Notes under the pieces: model-generated
Told to the model about the DNA's origin: nothing
What the model saw: only the letters and a program-made list of their open reading frames with translations
Databases searched by the model: none
Shown: positions 32,027 to 40,458 of the stretch, in pieces
How positions within the stretch are numbered: position 1 is the stretch's first letter
Layout: every line of letters starts with the position of its first letter
Source of the DNA: Chlamydiota bacterium
GTDB lineage: Bacteria; Auribacterota; Tritonobacteria; UBA1439
Direction of reading: 5' to 3'
Length of the DNA: 64,000 nucleotides
NCBI GenBank assembly: GCA_012729785.1
Contig: JAAYCL010000035.1
Location: forward strand, 1-64,000
Program-made: the position numbers and the translations under genes

Positions 32027-33205
32027 CTAGGGGCGCGGGTCCCCCCCCTCGCCCGGGAGCGCCGCGGGGGTCCTGGGCTGGATGTCGAGCTGCGCGGGGT
32101 CGGGGATCTCGTCCCGCGCGACGCCCATCTCCTGGAATCGGCGGGCGAGCGGGATCAGGCGGCTCTCCAGCGAGGCGACCGCCCGGTTGTAGCCCTTCAC
32201 TGACTTCTCCAGCGCCTCCCCGACCCCCGAGAAGTGCCCCACGAAGGTGGCGAGCCGCCCGTACAGCTCGCGCCCCTCCTCGGCGATCCGTTCCGCGTTC
32301 TCCGCGAGGCGCTGCTGCTGCCAGCCGAAGGCGATCACCTTCAGAAGCGCGAAGAGGATGACCGGGGAGCTGATGAGGACCCGGTTGGCGATGGCGTATT
32401 CGAACAGATCCCGGTCCTGTTCGAACGCGGCGGAGAGGGACGCCTCGAGCGGCACGAACATCACCACGATCTCCGGGGCCCGCTCGAACTGGTCCCAGTA
32501 CGCCTTCCTGCCGAGGTCGTTCACCTTGCCCCGCATCGCCTTGGCGTGCTGCGCGAGTTTGGCGGCGCGCGCGGCCTCCTCCCGCGTCTCCATCGCCTCG
32601 AGGTAGGCGTCGAGCGGGACCTTCGAGTCGATCGGCAGGATGCCGCCCTGGGGCAGGCGGATCACCATGTCGGGCCGTCCGGGGCCGGCCTCGGCGGCGG
32701 CCTGCTCGTCGAAATCCACGTGTCCCGCCATCCCCGCCATCTCGACGAGGCGGCGGAGCTGGAGCTCCCCCCAGCGTCCCTTGACCGTCGGGGATCGCAG
32801 CGCCTGCGCCAGCGTGGTGGTGGTGCTCTGGAGCTGCGCGTGGAGGCGGCCGAGTTCCGTGAGCTGCTGCCCGAGGGCCTGGTACGCCCCCTCGCGCTTG
32901 CTCTCGAGCGCCCGCACCAGCATGTCCAGCGACGCGAGGTCGTTGGTGAGCGGCTTGACGAGGTTCTCCAGCGCGCTCCGGGACCGCTGTTCGAGCTGCG
33001 CGGAGTTGGCGTGCAACACGTCGCTCGCGCACGCCTTGAAGGCGTCGACGAGCGCCGCGCGGGAGGTCTCGGCCCACTGCAGCTTCTCGGCGTCCGCCTG
33101 CAGGGCGGCCCTGAGCCGGGCGCGCTCCTCCCGGTATCTAACAAGCAGCATCAGCGCCCCCGCCAGTGCCAGGCTGAGCGCGATCAGGAGTATCGTCATC
33201 ATCAT
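32027..33205 (-). CDS. rmuC: RmuC-family DNA recombination protein
   Basis: A 392-residue protein with an N-terminal membrane anchor (TILLIALSLALAGALMLLV), a long coiled coil (about 25-130) and the RmuC nuclease-like domain: KGRWGELQLRRLVEMAGM, RPDMVIRLPQGGILPIDSKVPLDAY, and FVPLEASLSAAFEQDRDLFEYAI. RmuC limits DNA inversions and restricts replication intermediates. GGGAGGTGAAG precedes ATG 33205, and TTACGG-16 bp-TATGAT (TATGAT at 33231-33226) is a plausible promoter. Confidence 0.93.
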   Translation of the reverse strand: MMMTILLIALSLALAGALMLLVRYREERARLRAALQADAEKLQWAETSRAALVDAFKACASDVLHANSAQLEQRSRSALENLVKPLTNDLASLDMLVRALESKREGAYQALGQQLTELGRLHAQLQSTTTTLAQALRSPTVKGRWGELQLRRLVEMAGMAGHVDFDEQAAAEAGPGRPDMVIRLPQGGILPIDSKVPLDAYLEAMETREEAARAAKLAQHAKAMRGKVNDLGRKAYWDQFERAPEIVVMFVPLEASLSAAFEQDRDLFEYAIANRVLISSPVILFALLKVIAFGWQQQRLAENAERIAEEGRELYGRLATFVGHFSGVGEALEKSVKGYNRAVASLESRLIPLARRFQEMGVARDEIPDPAQLDIQPRTPAALPGEGGDPRP

Positions 33206-33296
33206 GCTTCACCTCCCGTGCCGCTATCATACCCCCCGCGCCGCGTTCCGTAACCGGAAAAATCAGTTTCTTCCGCCCCCGGGGAGCGGCGCGGCT

Positions 33297-33325
33297 TTGA
33301 CGCCCCTGCGCGCACCTAGTATAGT
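33297..33325 (+). promoter_or_regulatory. Strong promoter giving a leaderless flavoprotein transcript
   Basis: TTGACG (33297-33302), a 17-bp spacer and TATAGT (33320-33325) form a near-consensus sigma-70 promoter. The ATG of the downstream gene is at 33332, six bases after the -10, so the mRNA would begin at the start codon. No Shine-Dalgarno exists between them. Confidence 0.7.
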
Positions 33326-33331
33326 AGCCAT

Positions 33332-34615
33332 ATGCCCGAGCATGCGGATATCCTCGTCGTCGGCGGAGGACCCGCCGGGATCTTCGCCGCCGTCACCGCC
33401 GCGCAGCACGGAGGGAACGCCCTCCGTGTCGCCCTCGTCGAGCACAACCACGTCCTCGGCCGGAAACTCGGAAAGACCGGGAACGGCCGCTGCAACCTCA
33501 CCAACCGAAATGTGTCGATCGAGCGCTACCACGGCGAGGAGACGCGCTTTCTCCACAACGTCCTGCCGCGCTTCACGAGCGACGATTTGCTCGCCTGGTT
33601 CGAGGAGCGCGGGGTGGAGTTCAAGGAGGAGGAGGACGGCCGCGTTTTCCCCGTGACCGACCAGGCCTCCACGATCGCGGACGTCCTGAAGGAGGAGGTC
33701 GCGCGATGCGGCGTCGCCGTCTCGCTCGGGAGGCGCGTCGAAGAGGTTGGGCGCGGAAAGGACGGGGGCTTTTTCGCGCGCTGCGCGGGAGGGGGAACAT
33801 TCCTCTGCCGGAAACTTGTCCTCGCCGCGGGAGGGCCCGCGTACCCGCAGCTCGGCGCCACGGAGGACTGCTACGCCTTCGCGAGAGCGTTCGGGCACAC
33901 GGTCGTTTCCCCGGCGCCGGCCCTCGTCGCCTTCGAGATCGCGGCCAAATCGCTCTTCGACCTCCAGGGGGTGAAAACGCGCGCGGAGGTGAAGGCATAT
34001 CAGGGCGGGAGAGTCGCTGCGACGGCCACGGACGAACTTCTCTTCACGCACTTCGGCGTATCCGGCCCCGCGGTCCTGCACGTGAGCAGCTTCGTCACGC
34101 GCGGCTTGTGCGCCGCAGCGACGGCGAAGACGGACCTGCCCGGCACGGAGACACTGCTTCGGGTCAACCTTTTCCCCGGCCTGCCGCGCGCGGATGTCGA
34201 GAAGAAGATCCTCTCGCTCTGGAAGCGCACCCCGAAGCGCTCCCTCGGCAACAGCCTGATGGGGATCCTCCCGAAGAAACTCCCGCAGGTTCTCTTCCGG
34301 AATGTCCTCGGGCTGGACGTGGAGACGCCGTCCGAGAAGATCACGCGTGAGAACCGCACCCGCATCGTGAACGTTCTGACGAATCTCGAGTTGAAGGTCG
34401 CCGGGACGCGCGGCTTCCGCGACGCGCAGGTCGTCTCCGGCGGCGTGCGCACGGCGGAGGTGGCGGGGAGGACGATGGAGTCGCGCCTTGCGAATGGCCT
34501 CCACTTCGCCGGGGAGGTGCTGGACATCGACGGCGACTGCGGCGGCTTCAACCTCCAGTTCGCCTTCGCCTCGGGATACCTCGCGGGCCTTGCGGCCGCC
34601 GCGCGCGCAACGTAA
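33332..34615 (+). CDS. BaiN/HI0933-family NAD(P)/FAD-dependent oxidoreductase
   Basis: A 427-residue flavoprotein. The FAD dinucleotide motif is ILVVGGGPAGIFAAVTAA, followed by the family hallmark GRKLGKTGNGRCNLTNRN. The C-terminal FAD contact is LHFAGEVLDIDGDCGGFNLQ. Members reduce unsaturated steroids or other enones, but most have no known substrate. The start is fixed by the family N-terminus and by the promoter just upstream. It diverges from rmuC. Confidence 0.92.
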   Translation: MPEHADILVVGGGPAGIFAAVTAAQHGGNALRVALVEHNHVLGRKLGKTGNGRCNLTNRNVSIERYHGEETRFLHNVLPRFTSDDLLAWFEERGVEFKEEEDGRVFPVTDQASTIADVLKEEVARCGVAVSLGRRVEEVGRGKDGGFFARCAGGGTFLCRKLVLAAGGPAYPQLGATEDCYAFARAFGHTVVSPAPALVAFEIAAKSLFDLQGVKTRAEVKAYQGGRVAATATDELLFTHFGVSGPAVLHVSSFVTRGLCAAATAKTDLPGTETLLRVNLFPGLPRADVEKKILSLWKRTPKRSLGNSLMGILPKKLPQVLFRNVLGLDVETPSEKITRENRTRIVNVLTNLELKVAGTRGFRDAQVVSGGVRTAEVAGRTMESRLANGLHFAGEVLDIDGDCGGFNLQFAFASGYLAGLAAAARAT

Positions 34616-34899
34616 GCGCCCGTCCCGACGAGACCGTCGCTCTTCCGGCGGTCGAGCCGGCCATTCTCGAGGGCGTCTATCCTCCACGACAGGTCCTCCC
34701 GGAAGAGTCGGAGATTCGCGTCCGGCCGCCGCGCCAGGCCCGCGCATTCGTGCGGCATCTCCGCTCGACGCCCCCGCGGCACGTCCGCCCCTCCCCACAC
34801 ACCAATCGACCTCTCCGCCTCGGCGAGCCCGGCGCGGGGCGGGGCGGTCCGCCGGCGACGCGCGGCGGGAGTGCGGAGACGGGGGGCGAAAAATATCTG
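34616..34899. other. Intergenic region with a coding-like but unidentified minus-strand stretch
   Basis: No gene can be assigned. On the minus strand a frame through about 34840-34616 (SIGVWGGADVPRGRRAEM, RRPDANLRLFREDLSWRIDA) has third-codon G/C bias but no family match, and it runs into the antisense of the flavoprotein gene. It may be a gene remnant. Confidence 0.35.
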
Positions 34900-34935
34900 T
34901 TGACGGCGGGCCCTATACTGGTATAGTGGTACCAG
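34900..34935 (+). promoter_or_regulatory. Rrf2-regulator promoter with overlapping palindromes
   Basis: TTGACG (34900-34905), 16 bp, TATAGT (34922-34927). Two inverted repeats overlap the -10: CTATAC-TG-GTATAG (34913-34926) and CTGGTA-N6-TACCAG (34918-34935). Their position suits autorepression by the Rrf2-family protein encoded immediately downstream. The local AT-rich stretch contrasts with the flanks. Confidence 0.65.
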
Positions 34936-34957
34936 AATAGTTAGAAATGAGGTATCC

Positions 34958-35407
34958 ATGGCGCAGATGCTCAGGATCTCCGAGGCGGCGGCGCTCGCGA
35001 TGCACGCGGTGGTCCTGATGGCGGCCGATTCGAAGCGTCCCCTCGCCGTCAGCCGCGCCGCGCGGCGACTCAACGTATCGGGGGCGCACCTCTCCAAGGT
35101 CCTTCAGCGCCTGGCGAAGGCCGGCCTCGTGGACTCCATCCGGGGCCCGCGCGGAGGCTTCATCCTCGCGAAGAAGCCGGGGAGGATCACGCTGCTCGAG
35201 GTCTACGAGGCGATCGAGGGGCGGCGCGAAAAGAGCGAGTGCCTCTTCGACGGGCGCGGATGCGGCGTGCCCCGCTGCATCCTCGGCGGGCTTCTCGGGA
35301 AGGTGGACGCGCAGATCGGGAGGTACCTCGCCGCGACGCGGATCTCCTCCCTGGCGGACCTGTACGCGGGGGACAACGGCGATGAAGAGACGCATCATAA
35401 GGATTGA
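34958..35407 (+). CDS. Rrf2-family iron-sulfur transcriptional regulator
   Basis: A 149-residue Rrf2 protein: winged helix at about 4-80 (LAVSRAARRLNVSGAHLSKVLQRLAKAGLVDSIRGPRGGF broken by helices). The cluster loop has three cysteines, C94, C101 and C106 (SECLFDGRGCGVPRCILG), placed as in IscR, NsrR and RsrR. It heads a run of ferredoxin, hemerythrin, Hcp and FprA genes, all tied to NO or oxygen stress, so an NsrR- or HcpR-like sensing role is likely. A palindromic operator lies over its promoter. It overlaps the next gene by 26 bases. Confidence 0.88.
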   Translation: MAQMLRISEAAALAMHAVVLMAADSKRPLAVSRAARRLNVSGAHLSKVLQRLAKAGLVDSIRGPRGGFILAKKPGRITLLEVYEAIEGRREKSECLFDGRGCGVPRCILGGLLGKVDAQIGRYLAATRISSLADLYAGDNGDEETHHKD

Positions 35408-36224
35408 CGAGGCCAGGTGCACCGGCTGCGGGCTCTGCATCCCCAACTGCCCGGAGGGGGCGCTGCAGGTCGTCGACGGGAAGGCGCGCATGCTGAGCGA
35501 CCTGTTCTGCGACGGGCTCGGCGCCTGCATCGGCCACTGCCCGGAGGGGGCGCTGTCGTTCGAGGATCGGGAGGCCGAGCCGTACGACGAGCGGCGCGCG
35601 ATGGAGAATATCGTGCGGGGCGGGGAGAAGGTCATCCGGGCGCACCTGGCGCATCTGCGGGATCACGGGGAGGAGGGCTACCTGAGGGAGGCGGTCGGAT
35701 ACCTCGAAGAGAGGGGGATACCGGTGCCCTCGGAGGAGAAGCCGGCGCGAAGAGACTCGGCGGCGGCGCCGAAGCCCCGCGTCTGTCCCGGCGCGCAGGC
35801 ATCGAAATGGGGGATGCCGCGGAAAGGCGCCGGCGCCGGGTCGGCCGGACCGGCAGCCGCGTCCCGTCTCGGCCAGTGGCCGGTGCAGTTGCACCTCGTG
35901 CCCGCGTCCGCATCGTTCCTGAAAGGGGCCGACCTGCTCGTCGCCGCCGACTGCGTGCCGTTCGCCTTCGCCGGTTTCCACGACGAGCTCCTCGCGGGCC
36001 GGGCGCTTCTCGCGGGGTGCCCGAAGCTCGACGACACGGCCGCGTATCTCGAGAAGCTGACGGAGATCTTCAGGCAGAACGAAATCCGGTCCGTGACCGT
36101 CGCCAGGATGGAGGTGCCGTGCTGCGCCGGGATCGTGCGCCTCGTCGGGGAGGCGATGCACGCGGCGGGCGTGGAGATCCCCCTGCAGGAGGTCGAGATC
36201 GGCATCCGGGGTGAGAGGAGATGA
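35382..36224 (+). CDS. Ferredoxin-domain protein of the Hcp cluster
   Basis: A 280-residue protein. The N-terminal 60 residues form a bacterial ferredoxin: C13, C16, C19, C23 for cluster one and C43, C49, C53 in CDGLGACIGHCPEGA, a variant second motif. A linker region (about 75-145) follows, then a roughly 130-residue domain with FLKGADLLVAADCVPFAFAGF and MEVPCCAGIV, found in proteins encoded next to hcp in anaerobes. It probably passes electrons to the hybrid-cluster protein. It overlaps the regulator gene upstream and the small zinc-ribbon gene downstream. Confidence 0.85.
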   Translation: MKRRIIRIDEARCTGCGLCIPNCPEGALQVVDGKARMLSDLFCDGLGACIGHCPEGALSFEDREAEPYDERRAMENIVRGGEKVIRAHLAHLRDHGEEGYLREAVGYLEERGIPVPSEEKPARRDSAAAPKPRVCPGAQASKWGMPRKGAGAGSAGPAAASRLGQWPVQLHLVPASASFLKGADLLVAADCVPFAFAGFHDELLAGRALLAGCPKLDDTAAYLEKLTEIFRQNEIRSVTVARMEVPCCAGIVRLVGEAMHAAGVEIPLQEVEIGIRGERR

Positions 36225-36487
36225 GCGGATTCAGGTGCCCGGGAACGGAGCGGATCAGGGCGTCGTATCCCGACGAGGTGCCGTGCGCGTGCGGCGGGAA
36301 GGTGGAGCTGTGGCCGGACGAGGACGGGGCGCGGTGCCCGGCGTGCGGCCGCACCGCGAAGAGGGAGATCCCCCCCTCCTGCCTCGACTGGTGCGCGGCG
36401 GCGAGGGGGTGTGTCGGGGAGGAGCGCTACGCGCGGTACCTGCGCGCGAAACAGCACAGGGCGATTGCGTCGCGGGGGAGGAGGTGA
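36221..36487 (+). CDS. Small cysteine-rich metal-binding protein
   Basis: An 88-residue protein with eight cysteines: C6, C22, C24, C39, C42, C54, C58 and C64. PCACGGKVELWPDEDG-ARCPACGRT is a zinc-ribbon-like unit, and PPSCLDWCAAARGCVG is a second cysteine group. No reaction is known to me. It overlaps the ferredoxin gene by ATGA and is followed within five bases by the hemerythrin gene, so it belongs to the same stress operon. Confidence 0.7.
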   Translation: MSGFRCPGTERIRASYPDEVPCACGGKVELWPDEDGARCPACGRTAKREIPPSCLDWCAAARGCVGEERYARYLRAKQHRAIASRGRR

Positions 36488-36491
36488 GGCC

Positions 36492-37049
36492 GTGAAGCCG
36501 ACGGAGCGGTTGAAGGAGGAGCACCAGGGGGTCAAGCTGATGCTGAGGATACTCAAGAAGGCCGCCGAGAGGATGCACGGGGGCACCGCCGTGCCGCACG
36601 AGCACCTCGGACAGATGGCGGAGTTCTTCAGGGTCTTCGTGGATCGGTGCCACCACGCGAAGGAGGAGGAGCTGCTGTTTCCCGCCATGCAGGAGGCGCG
36701 CATCCCGGAAGTCGAGGGGTTGATCCGCGCGCTGCGGGAGGAGCACGAGCGCGGCCGCGGCATCGCCGGATCGTTCGCGGACGCCGTCGTCCGCTGCGGC
36801 GCCGGCGACCACCGGGCCCCGGCGAAGATCGTCGCCGAGGCGCGCGTCTATCGCGACCTGCTTATCGCGCATATCGAGAAAGAGGACACGGTCCTCTACC
36901 CGATGGCCGACGAGAAACTCTCCGGGGAGACGCAGAAGGCCCTTCTCGACGGATTCGAACGGATCGAGGAGGAGCGGATAGGGGCGGGGACGCATGAGAG
37001 GTTCCACGGGGTGCTGCGGCATCTGCACAGCGTATACCTGAAAGGGTAG
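36492..37049 (+). CDS. Hemerythrin-domain protein
   Basis: A 185-residue hemerythrin-like protein starting at GTG 36492. Diiron ligand candidates are H11, H54/H55, E59, H85, H127 and E131, in the motifs EEHQGVKLMLRIL, DRCHHAKEEELLFPAM, REEHERGR and AHIEKEDTVLYPMAD. Such proteins bind oxygen or NO, or help repair iron centres (RIC/YtfE-like). The ScdA N-terminal domain of RIC is absent. Located between the cysteine-rich gene and hcp. Confidence 0.88.
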   Translation: MKPTERLKEEHQGVKLMLRILKKAAERMHGGTAVPHEHLGQMAEFFRVFVDRCHHAKEEELLFPAMQEARIPEVEGLIRALREEHERGRGIAGSFADAVVRCGAGDHRAPAKIVAEARVYRDLLIAHIEKEDTVLYPMADEKLSGETQKALLDGFERIEEERIGAGTHERFHGVLRHLHSVYLKG

Positions 37050-37105
37050 GGGGCACGTACACACACGGAGCGGGCGGCGCATGCCGCGTGCGCGAGGAGG
37101 GGGAG

Positions 37106-38773
37106 ATGACACAGGGGATGTTCTGCTACCAGTGTGAACAGACGGCGAAAGGGTCCGGGTGCACCGTGCAGGGGGTCTGCGGCAAGAACCCGGAGACGGC
37201 GGCGCTCCAGGACCTGCTCATCCAGGCGGCGAGGGGGATCGGCTGGTACGCGCACCTCGCGGCGGGACAGGGGGCGCGCGACCGCTCCATCGGCGTCTTT
37301 ACCGTCCGGGCGCTCTTCACGACCATCACGAACGTGGACTTCGACCCCGAGAGGATCGAGGGGCTGATCCGGGAGGCGGCGCGGGTGAAGGAATCCGCGC
37401 GCGCGCTCGCGGAGAAGGCGGGGGCGCGGATCCCCGGGGAGGTCCCCGCGGCCGCGAAATGGACGCCGGGGGAGAGCCGTGAGAGGCTCCTCGCGCAGGC
37501 GGCGAAGGCCGGTCTCTCGTCTGACCGCCCGGAAAACGAAGATCTGCGCTCGCTCGAGCACCTGCTCCTCTTCGGCCTCAAGGGGATCGCGGCGTACGCC
37601 GACCACGCGCACATCCTCGGCAGCGACTCCGACGAAATCTTTGATTTTCTTCACAAGGCGCTCGCGACGCTGGCGGAGGGGAAGGCCGGCGCGGACGAGC
37701 TCGTCGGGCTCGTGCTGGAGTGCGGGAAAATCAACATCGCCGTGATGGAGCTCCTCTCGCAGGCGCACCGCGCGCGGTTCGGCGTCCCCGTCCCCACGCC
37801 GGTCTCCCTCGGCACCAGGAAGGGGCCGGCGATCATCGTGAGCGGGCACGATCTTCTCGACCTGGAGGAGCTGCTCGCGCAGACGGAGGGGACCGGCGTC
37901 AACGTCTACACGCACGGGGAGATGCTCCCGGCGCACGGCTACCCCCGGCTGAAGAGGCACGCCCACTTCGCCGGGAACTACGGGACCGCCTGGCAGAACC
38001 AGCAGAAGGAGTTCGCGGCAGCGCCCGCCGCGGTGCTGATGACCACCAACTGCATCCAGCGGCCCGCCGCCTCCTACGCCGACCGGATCTTCACCACGGG
38101 GCTCGTCGCGTGGCCGGGCGTCGTCCACATCCCCGACCGGGCACACGGGCGCCCCAAGGACTTCTCCGCGGTGATCGCGCGGGCGAAGGAGCTCGGCGGG
38201 TTCGAGGAGAGGCCGGGGAAGACGGTCACGGTCGGCTTCGGGCACGAGGCGGTGCTCGGCGTCGCGGAGACGGTTGTCAACGCCGTGAAGACGGGGGCGA
38301 TCAGGCGCTTCTTCCTCATCGGCGGCTGCGACGGCGCCAAGCCCGGGCGGAACTACTACACCCGTTTCGCGGAACTCGTGCCGAAGGACTGCGTCATCCT
38401 CACACTGGCGTGCGGGAAGTACCGGTTCCACACGCTTGACGCCGGCGACATCGGCGGGGTGCCGCGCCTTCTCGACATGGGGCAGTGCAACGACGCCTAC
38501 TCGGCGGTGAAGGTCGCGCAGGCGCTCGCGGGGGCGTTCAGCTGCGGGGTGAACGATTTGCCGCTCACCTTCATCCTCTCCTGGTACGAGCAGAAGGCGG
38601 TGGCGATCCTGCTGTCGCTGCTCTATCTCGGCATCCGGGGAATGCGGCTGGGGCCGTCGCTGCCGGCGTTCGTCTCCCCGGGGATCCTGAAGGTGCTGGT
38701 GGAGCGATTCGACATCAGGCCGATCTCGGGCGATCCGGAAAAGGATCTGGCGGAGGCGCTGGGCGGCAGGTAA
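37106..38773 (+). CDS. hcp: Hybrid-cluster protein (hydroxylamine reductase / NO reductase)
   Basis: A 555-residue prismane protein. N-terminal cysteines C7, C10, C19 and C25 have the C-x2-C-x8-C-x5-C spacing seen in strict anaerobes, ligating a [4Fe-4S] cluster. Ligands of the hybrid 4Fe-2S-2O cluster appear as GEMLPAHGYP, TTNCIQRP, GGCDGAKPGRNYY, LACGKYRFH, MGQCNDAYSA and WYEQKAVAILL. Hcp reduces NO or hydroxylamine and acts in protein S-nitrosylation. GAGGAGGGGGAG precedes ATG 37106. Gene order with an Rrf2 regulator, ferredoxin and FprA marks a nitrosative-stress cluster. Confidence 0.96.
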   Translation: MTQGMFCYQCEQTAKGSGCTVQGVCGKNPETAALQDLLIQAARGIGWYAHLAAGQGARDRSIGVFTVRALFTTITNVDFDPERIEGLIREAARVKESARALAEKAGARIPGEVPAAAKWTPGESRERLLAQAAKAGLSSDRPENEDLRSLEHLLLFGLKGIAAYADHAHILGSDSDEIFDFLHKALATLAEGKAGADELVGLVLECGKINIAVMELLSQAHRARFGVPVPTPVSLGTRKGPAIIVSGHDLLDLEELLAQTEGTGVNVYTHGEMLPAHGYPRLKRHAHFAGNYGTAWQNQQKEFAAAPAAVLMTTNCIQRPAASYADRIFTTGLVAWPGVVHIPDRAHGRPKDFSAVIARAKELGGFEERPGKTVTVGFGHEAVLGVAETVVNAVKTGAIRRFFLIGGCDGAKPGRNYYTRFAELVPKDCVILTLACGKYRFHTLDAGDIGGVPRLLDMGQCNDAYSAVKVAQALAGAFSCGVNDLPLTFILSWYEQKAVAILLSLLYLGIRGMRLGPSLPAFVSPGILKVLVERFDIRPISGDPEKDLAEALGGR

Positions 38774-38885
38774 CCGGCGATCCGCCGGGCGGACATACGT
38801 CAACGGAAGGCGGCGTTTGGCCATTGACGCGCCGCGCGTCCGCCCGCACAATGGGCGCGTGTGCGCCGGCGCGGAGGGCTTTGCC

Positions 38886-40097
38886 ATGACGGACTCGTTC
38901 AGCGCGGTTCAGGTGACCGATCGGGTGTACTGGGTCGGGGCGACGGATTGGGCGGTGCGCAATTTCCACGGCTACGCCACGACCCGGGGCACCACCTACA
39001 ACGCCTACCTGATCGTCGCCGACAAGATCATCCTGATTGACACGGTCAAGGCCCCGTTCAGGGACGAGATGTTCGCCCGCATCGCCTCCGTGGTCCACCC
39101 CGGGCGGATCGACTATATCATCTCGAACCATTCCGAGATGGACCACTCCGGCTGCCTGCCCGAGACGATCGCCGCGGTGAAGCCCGACGCGGTCTTCGCC
39201 TCCGCGATGGGGGTGAAGGCGCTCGCGGACCATTTCCGCCTCGGCCCCGGCCTCGTCGCGGTGAAGAACGGCGAGCAGATGAACCTCGGCGGGGTGAACC
39301 TCTCCTTCCACGAGACGCGGATGCTCCACTGGCCGGACAGCATGTTCACCTGGATGCCCAACGACCGCCTCCTCTTCTCGCAGGACGCGTTCGGGATGCA
39401 CCTGGCCTCCGGCGAGCGTTTCGACGACGAGCTCCCCGCGGATCTGCTGGAGCGGGAGGCGGCGAAGTACTACGCGAACATCCTGATGCCGTTCTCCCCG
39501 CTCGTCGCGGCCCTCCTCGGAAAACTGCCGTCCCTCGGCATCTCCCCGCGGATCATCGCCCCCGACCACGGGCCGATCTGGCGGGGCAACGTCGCGGGGA
39601 TCGTCGAACGCTATGCGGCGTGGGCGAGGCGGACGCCGAGGCGCAAGGCGGTGATCATCTACGACACGATGTGGGGGAGCACGCACCGGATGGCCCGTCT
39701 GATCGGCGAGGGGGTCGTCGCGGGCGGGGCGGAGGTGAAGATCCTCCCGCTCGGGGCGAATCACCGGAGCGACGCGGCGACCGAGCTGCTCGATGCGGGC
39801 GCCCTCCTCGTCGGCTCGCCGACGCTCAACAACGACATCTTCCCGACCGTGGCGGACGCCCTCTGCTATCTGAAGGGGCTGAAGCCCAAGGGGCTCGTCG
39901 GCGCGGCGTTCGGCTCCTACGGCTGGAGCGGCGAGTCGGTGAAGATCCTGAACGGCCTCCTGAAAGAGATGCAGGTGGGGCTCGTCGGCGATGGCGTGAG
40001 CGTCCGCTATGTCCCCGATGACGGGGCGCTTGCCGAATGCGCGGCGCTCGGGCGCCGCGTCGCGGAGACGCTCCCCGCAGGCGAGGGGAAGGCGTAG
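38886..40097 (+). CDS. fprA: Flavodiiron protein FprA (oxygen/NO reductase)
   Basis: A 403-residue protein with an N-terminal metallo-beta-lactamase-like diiron domain and a C-terminal flavodoxin. Diiron ligands are H82, E84 and D86 with H87 in SNHSEMDHSG, then His in MLHWPDSMFT, Asp in FSQDAFG and His in APDHGPIWRG. The flavodoxin begins at VIIYDTMWGSTHRMARLIGEG. No rubredoxin domain is fused, so the Hrb-type fusion at 18616-19335 is a likely donor. It reduces oxygen to water or NO to nitrous oxide. ATG 38886 fits the family start. Confidence 0.95.
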   Translation: MTDSFSAVQVTDRVYWVGATDWAVRNFHGYATTRGTTYNAYLIVADKIILIDTVKAPFRDEMFARIASVVHPGRIDYIISNHSEMDHSGCLPETIAAVKPDAVFASAMGVKALADHFRLGPGLVAVKNGEQMNLGGVNLSFHETRMLHWPDSMFTWMPNDRLLFSQDAFGMHLASGERFDDELPADLLEREAAKYYANILMPFSPLVAALLGKLPSLGISPRIIAPDHGPIWRGNVAGIVERYAAWARRTPRRKAVIIYDTMWGSTHRMARLIGEGVVAGGAEVKILPLGANHRSDAATELLDAGALLVGSPTLNNDIFPTVADALCYLKGLKPKGLVGAAFGSYGWSGESVKILNGLLKEMQVGLVGDGVSVRYVPDDGALAECAALGRRVAETLPAGEGKA

Positions 40098-40140
40098 GCG
40101 TTCCCTTCCCGCACAGGGGCGCACCGGAGGAGGGATCGGC

Positions 40141-40458
40141 ATGAACAACCTTCTGGTTCGGCGGGGAGCCCTCGTACTCCTCTCGGCGCTTCTCGGGTGC
40201 GCCGCGCCCGGGGGGACCGGTGGGAAGGCGCCGGGACTCTGTCCCGCCTGCAAGGTGAAGGTGGTCATGCACCGGTTCCGGCGGCTGAGGGTGCCGGCGC
40301 ATACGCACGTCACGTACCTCTGTCCTGTATGCGAGAAGGGGTGGACCGGAAAGACGGGGGACGGCCCCTGCGCGGTCTGCCCCGCGTGCGGCACAACGGT
40401 GAAGGAGTGCCCCGGCTGCCGCGGGAAGGGAGCGGCGCATCCCGACCATGACGGATGA
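40141..40458 (+). CDS. Small cysteine-rich lipoprotein
   Basis: A 105-residue protein with a lipoprotein signal (LVLLSALLGC, Cys20). The mature part has four C-x2-C pairs (LCPACK, LCPVCE, CAVCPAC, CPGC) arranged as a double zinc ribbon. It may bind metal at the membrane surface. It overlaps the CDF transporter gene by 11 bases, suggesting a link with metal export. GGAGGAGGGA precedes the ATG. Confidence 0.75.
   Translation: MNNLLVRRGALVLLSALLGCAAPGGTGGKAPGLCPACKVKVVMHRFRRLRVPAHTHVTYLCPVCEKGWTGKTGDGPCAVCPACGTTVKECPGCRGKGAAHPDHDG

Noticed and set aside
33526-35097. Minus-strand gene reading through the flavoprotein and Rrf2 region
   Set aside because: Most of it is the antisense of two secure plus-strand genes. 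Only the short stretch near 34616-34840 has coding-like bias, and it matches nothing.
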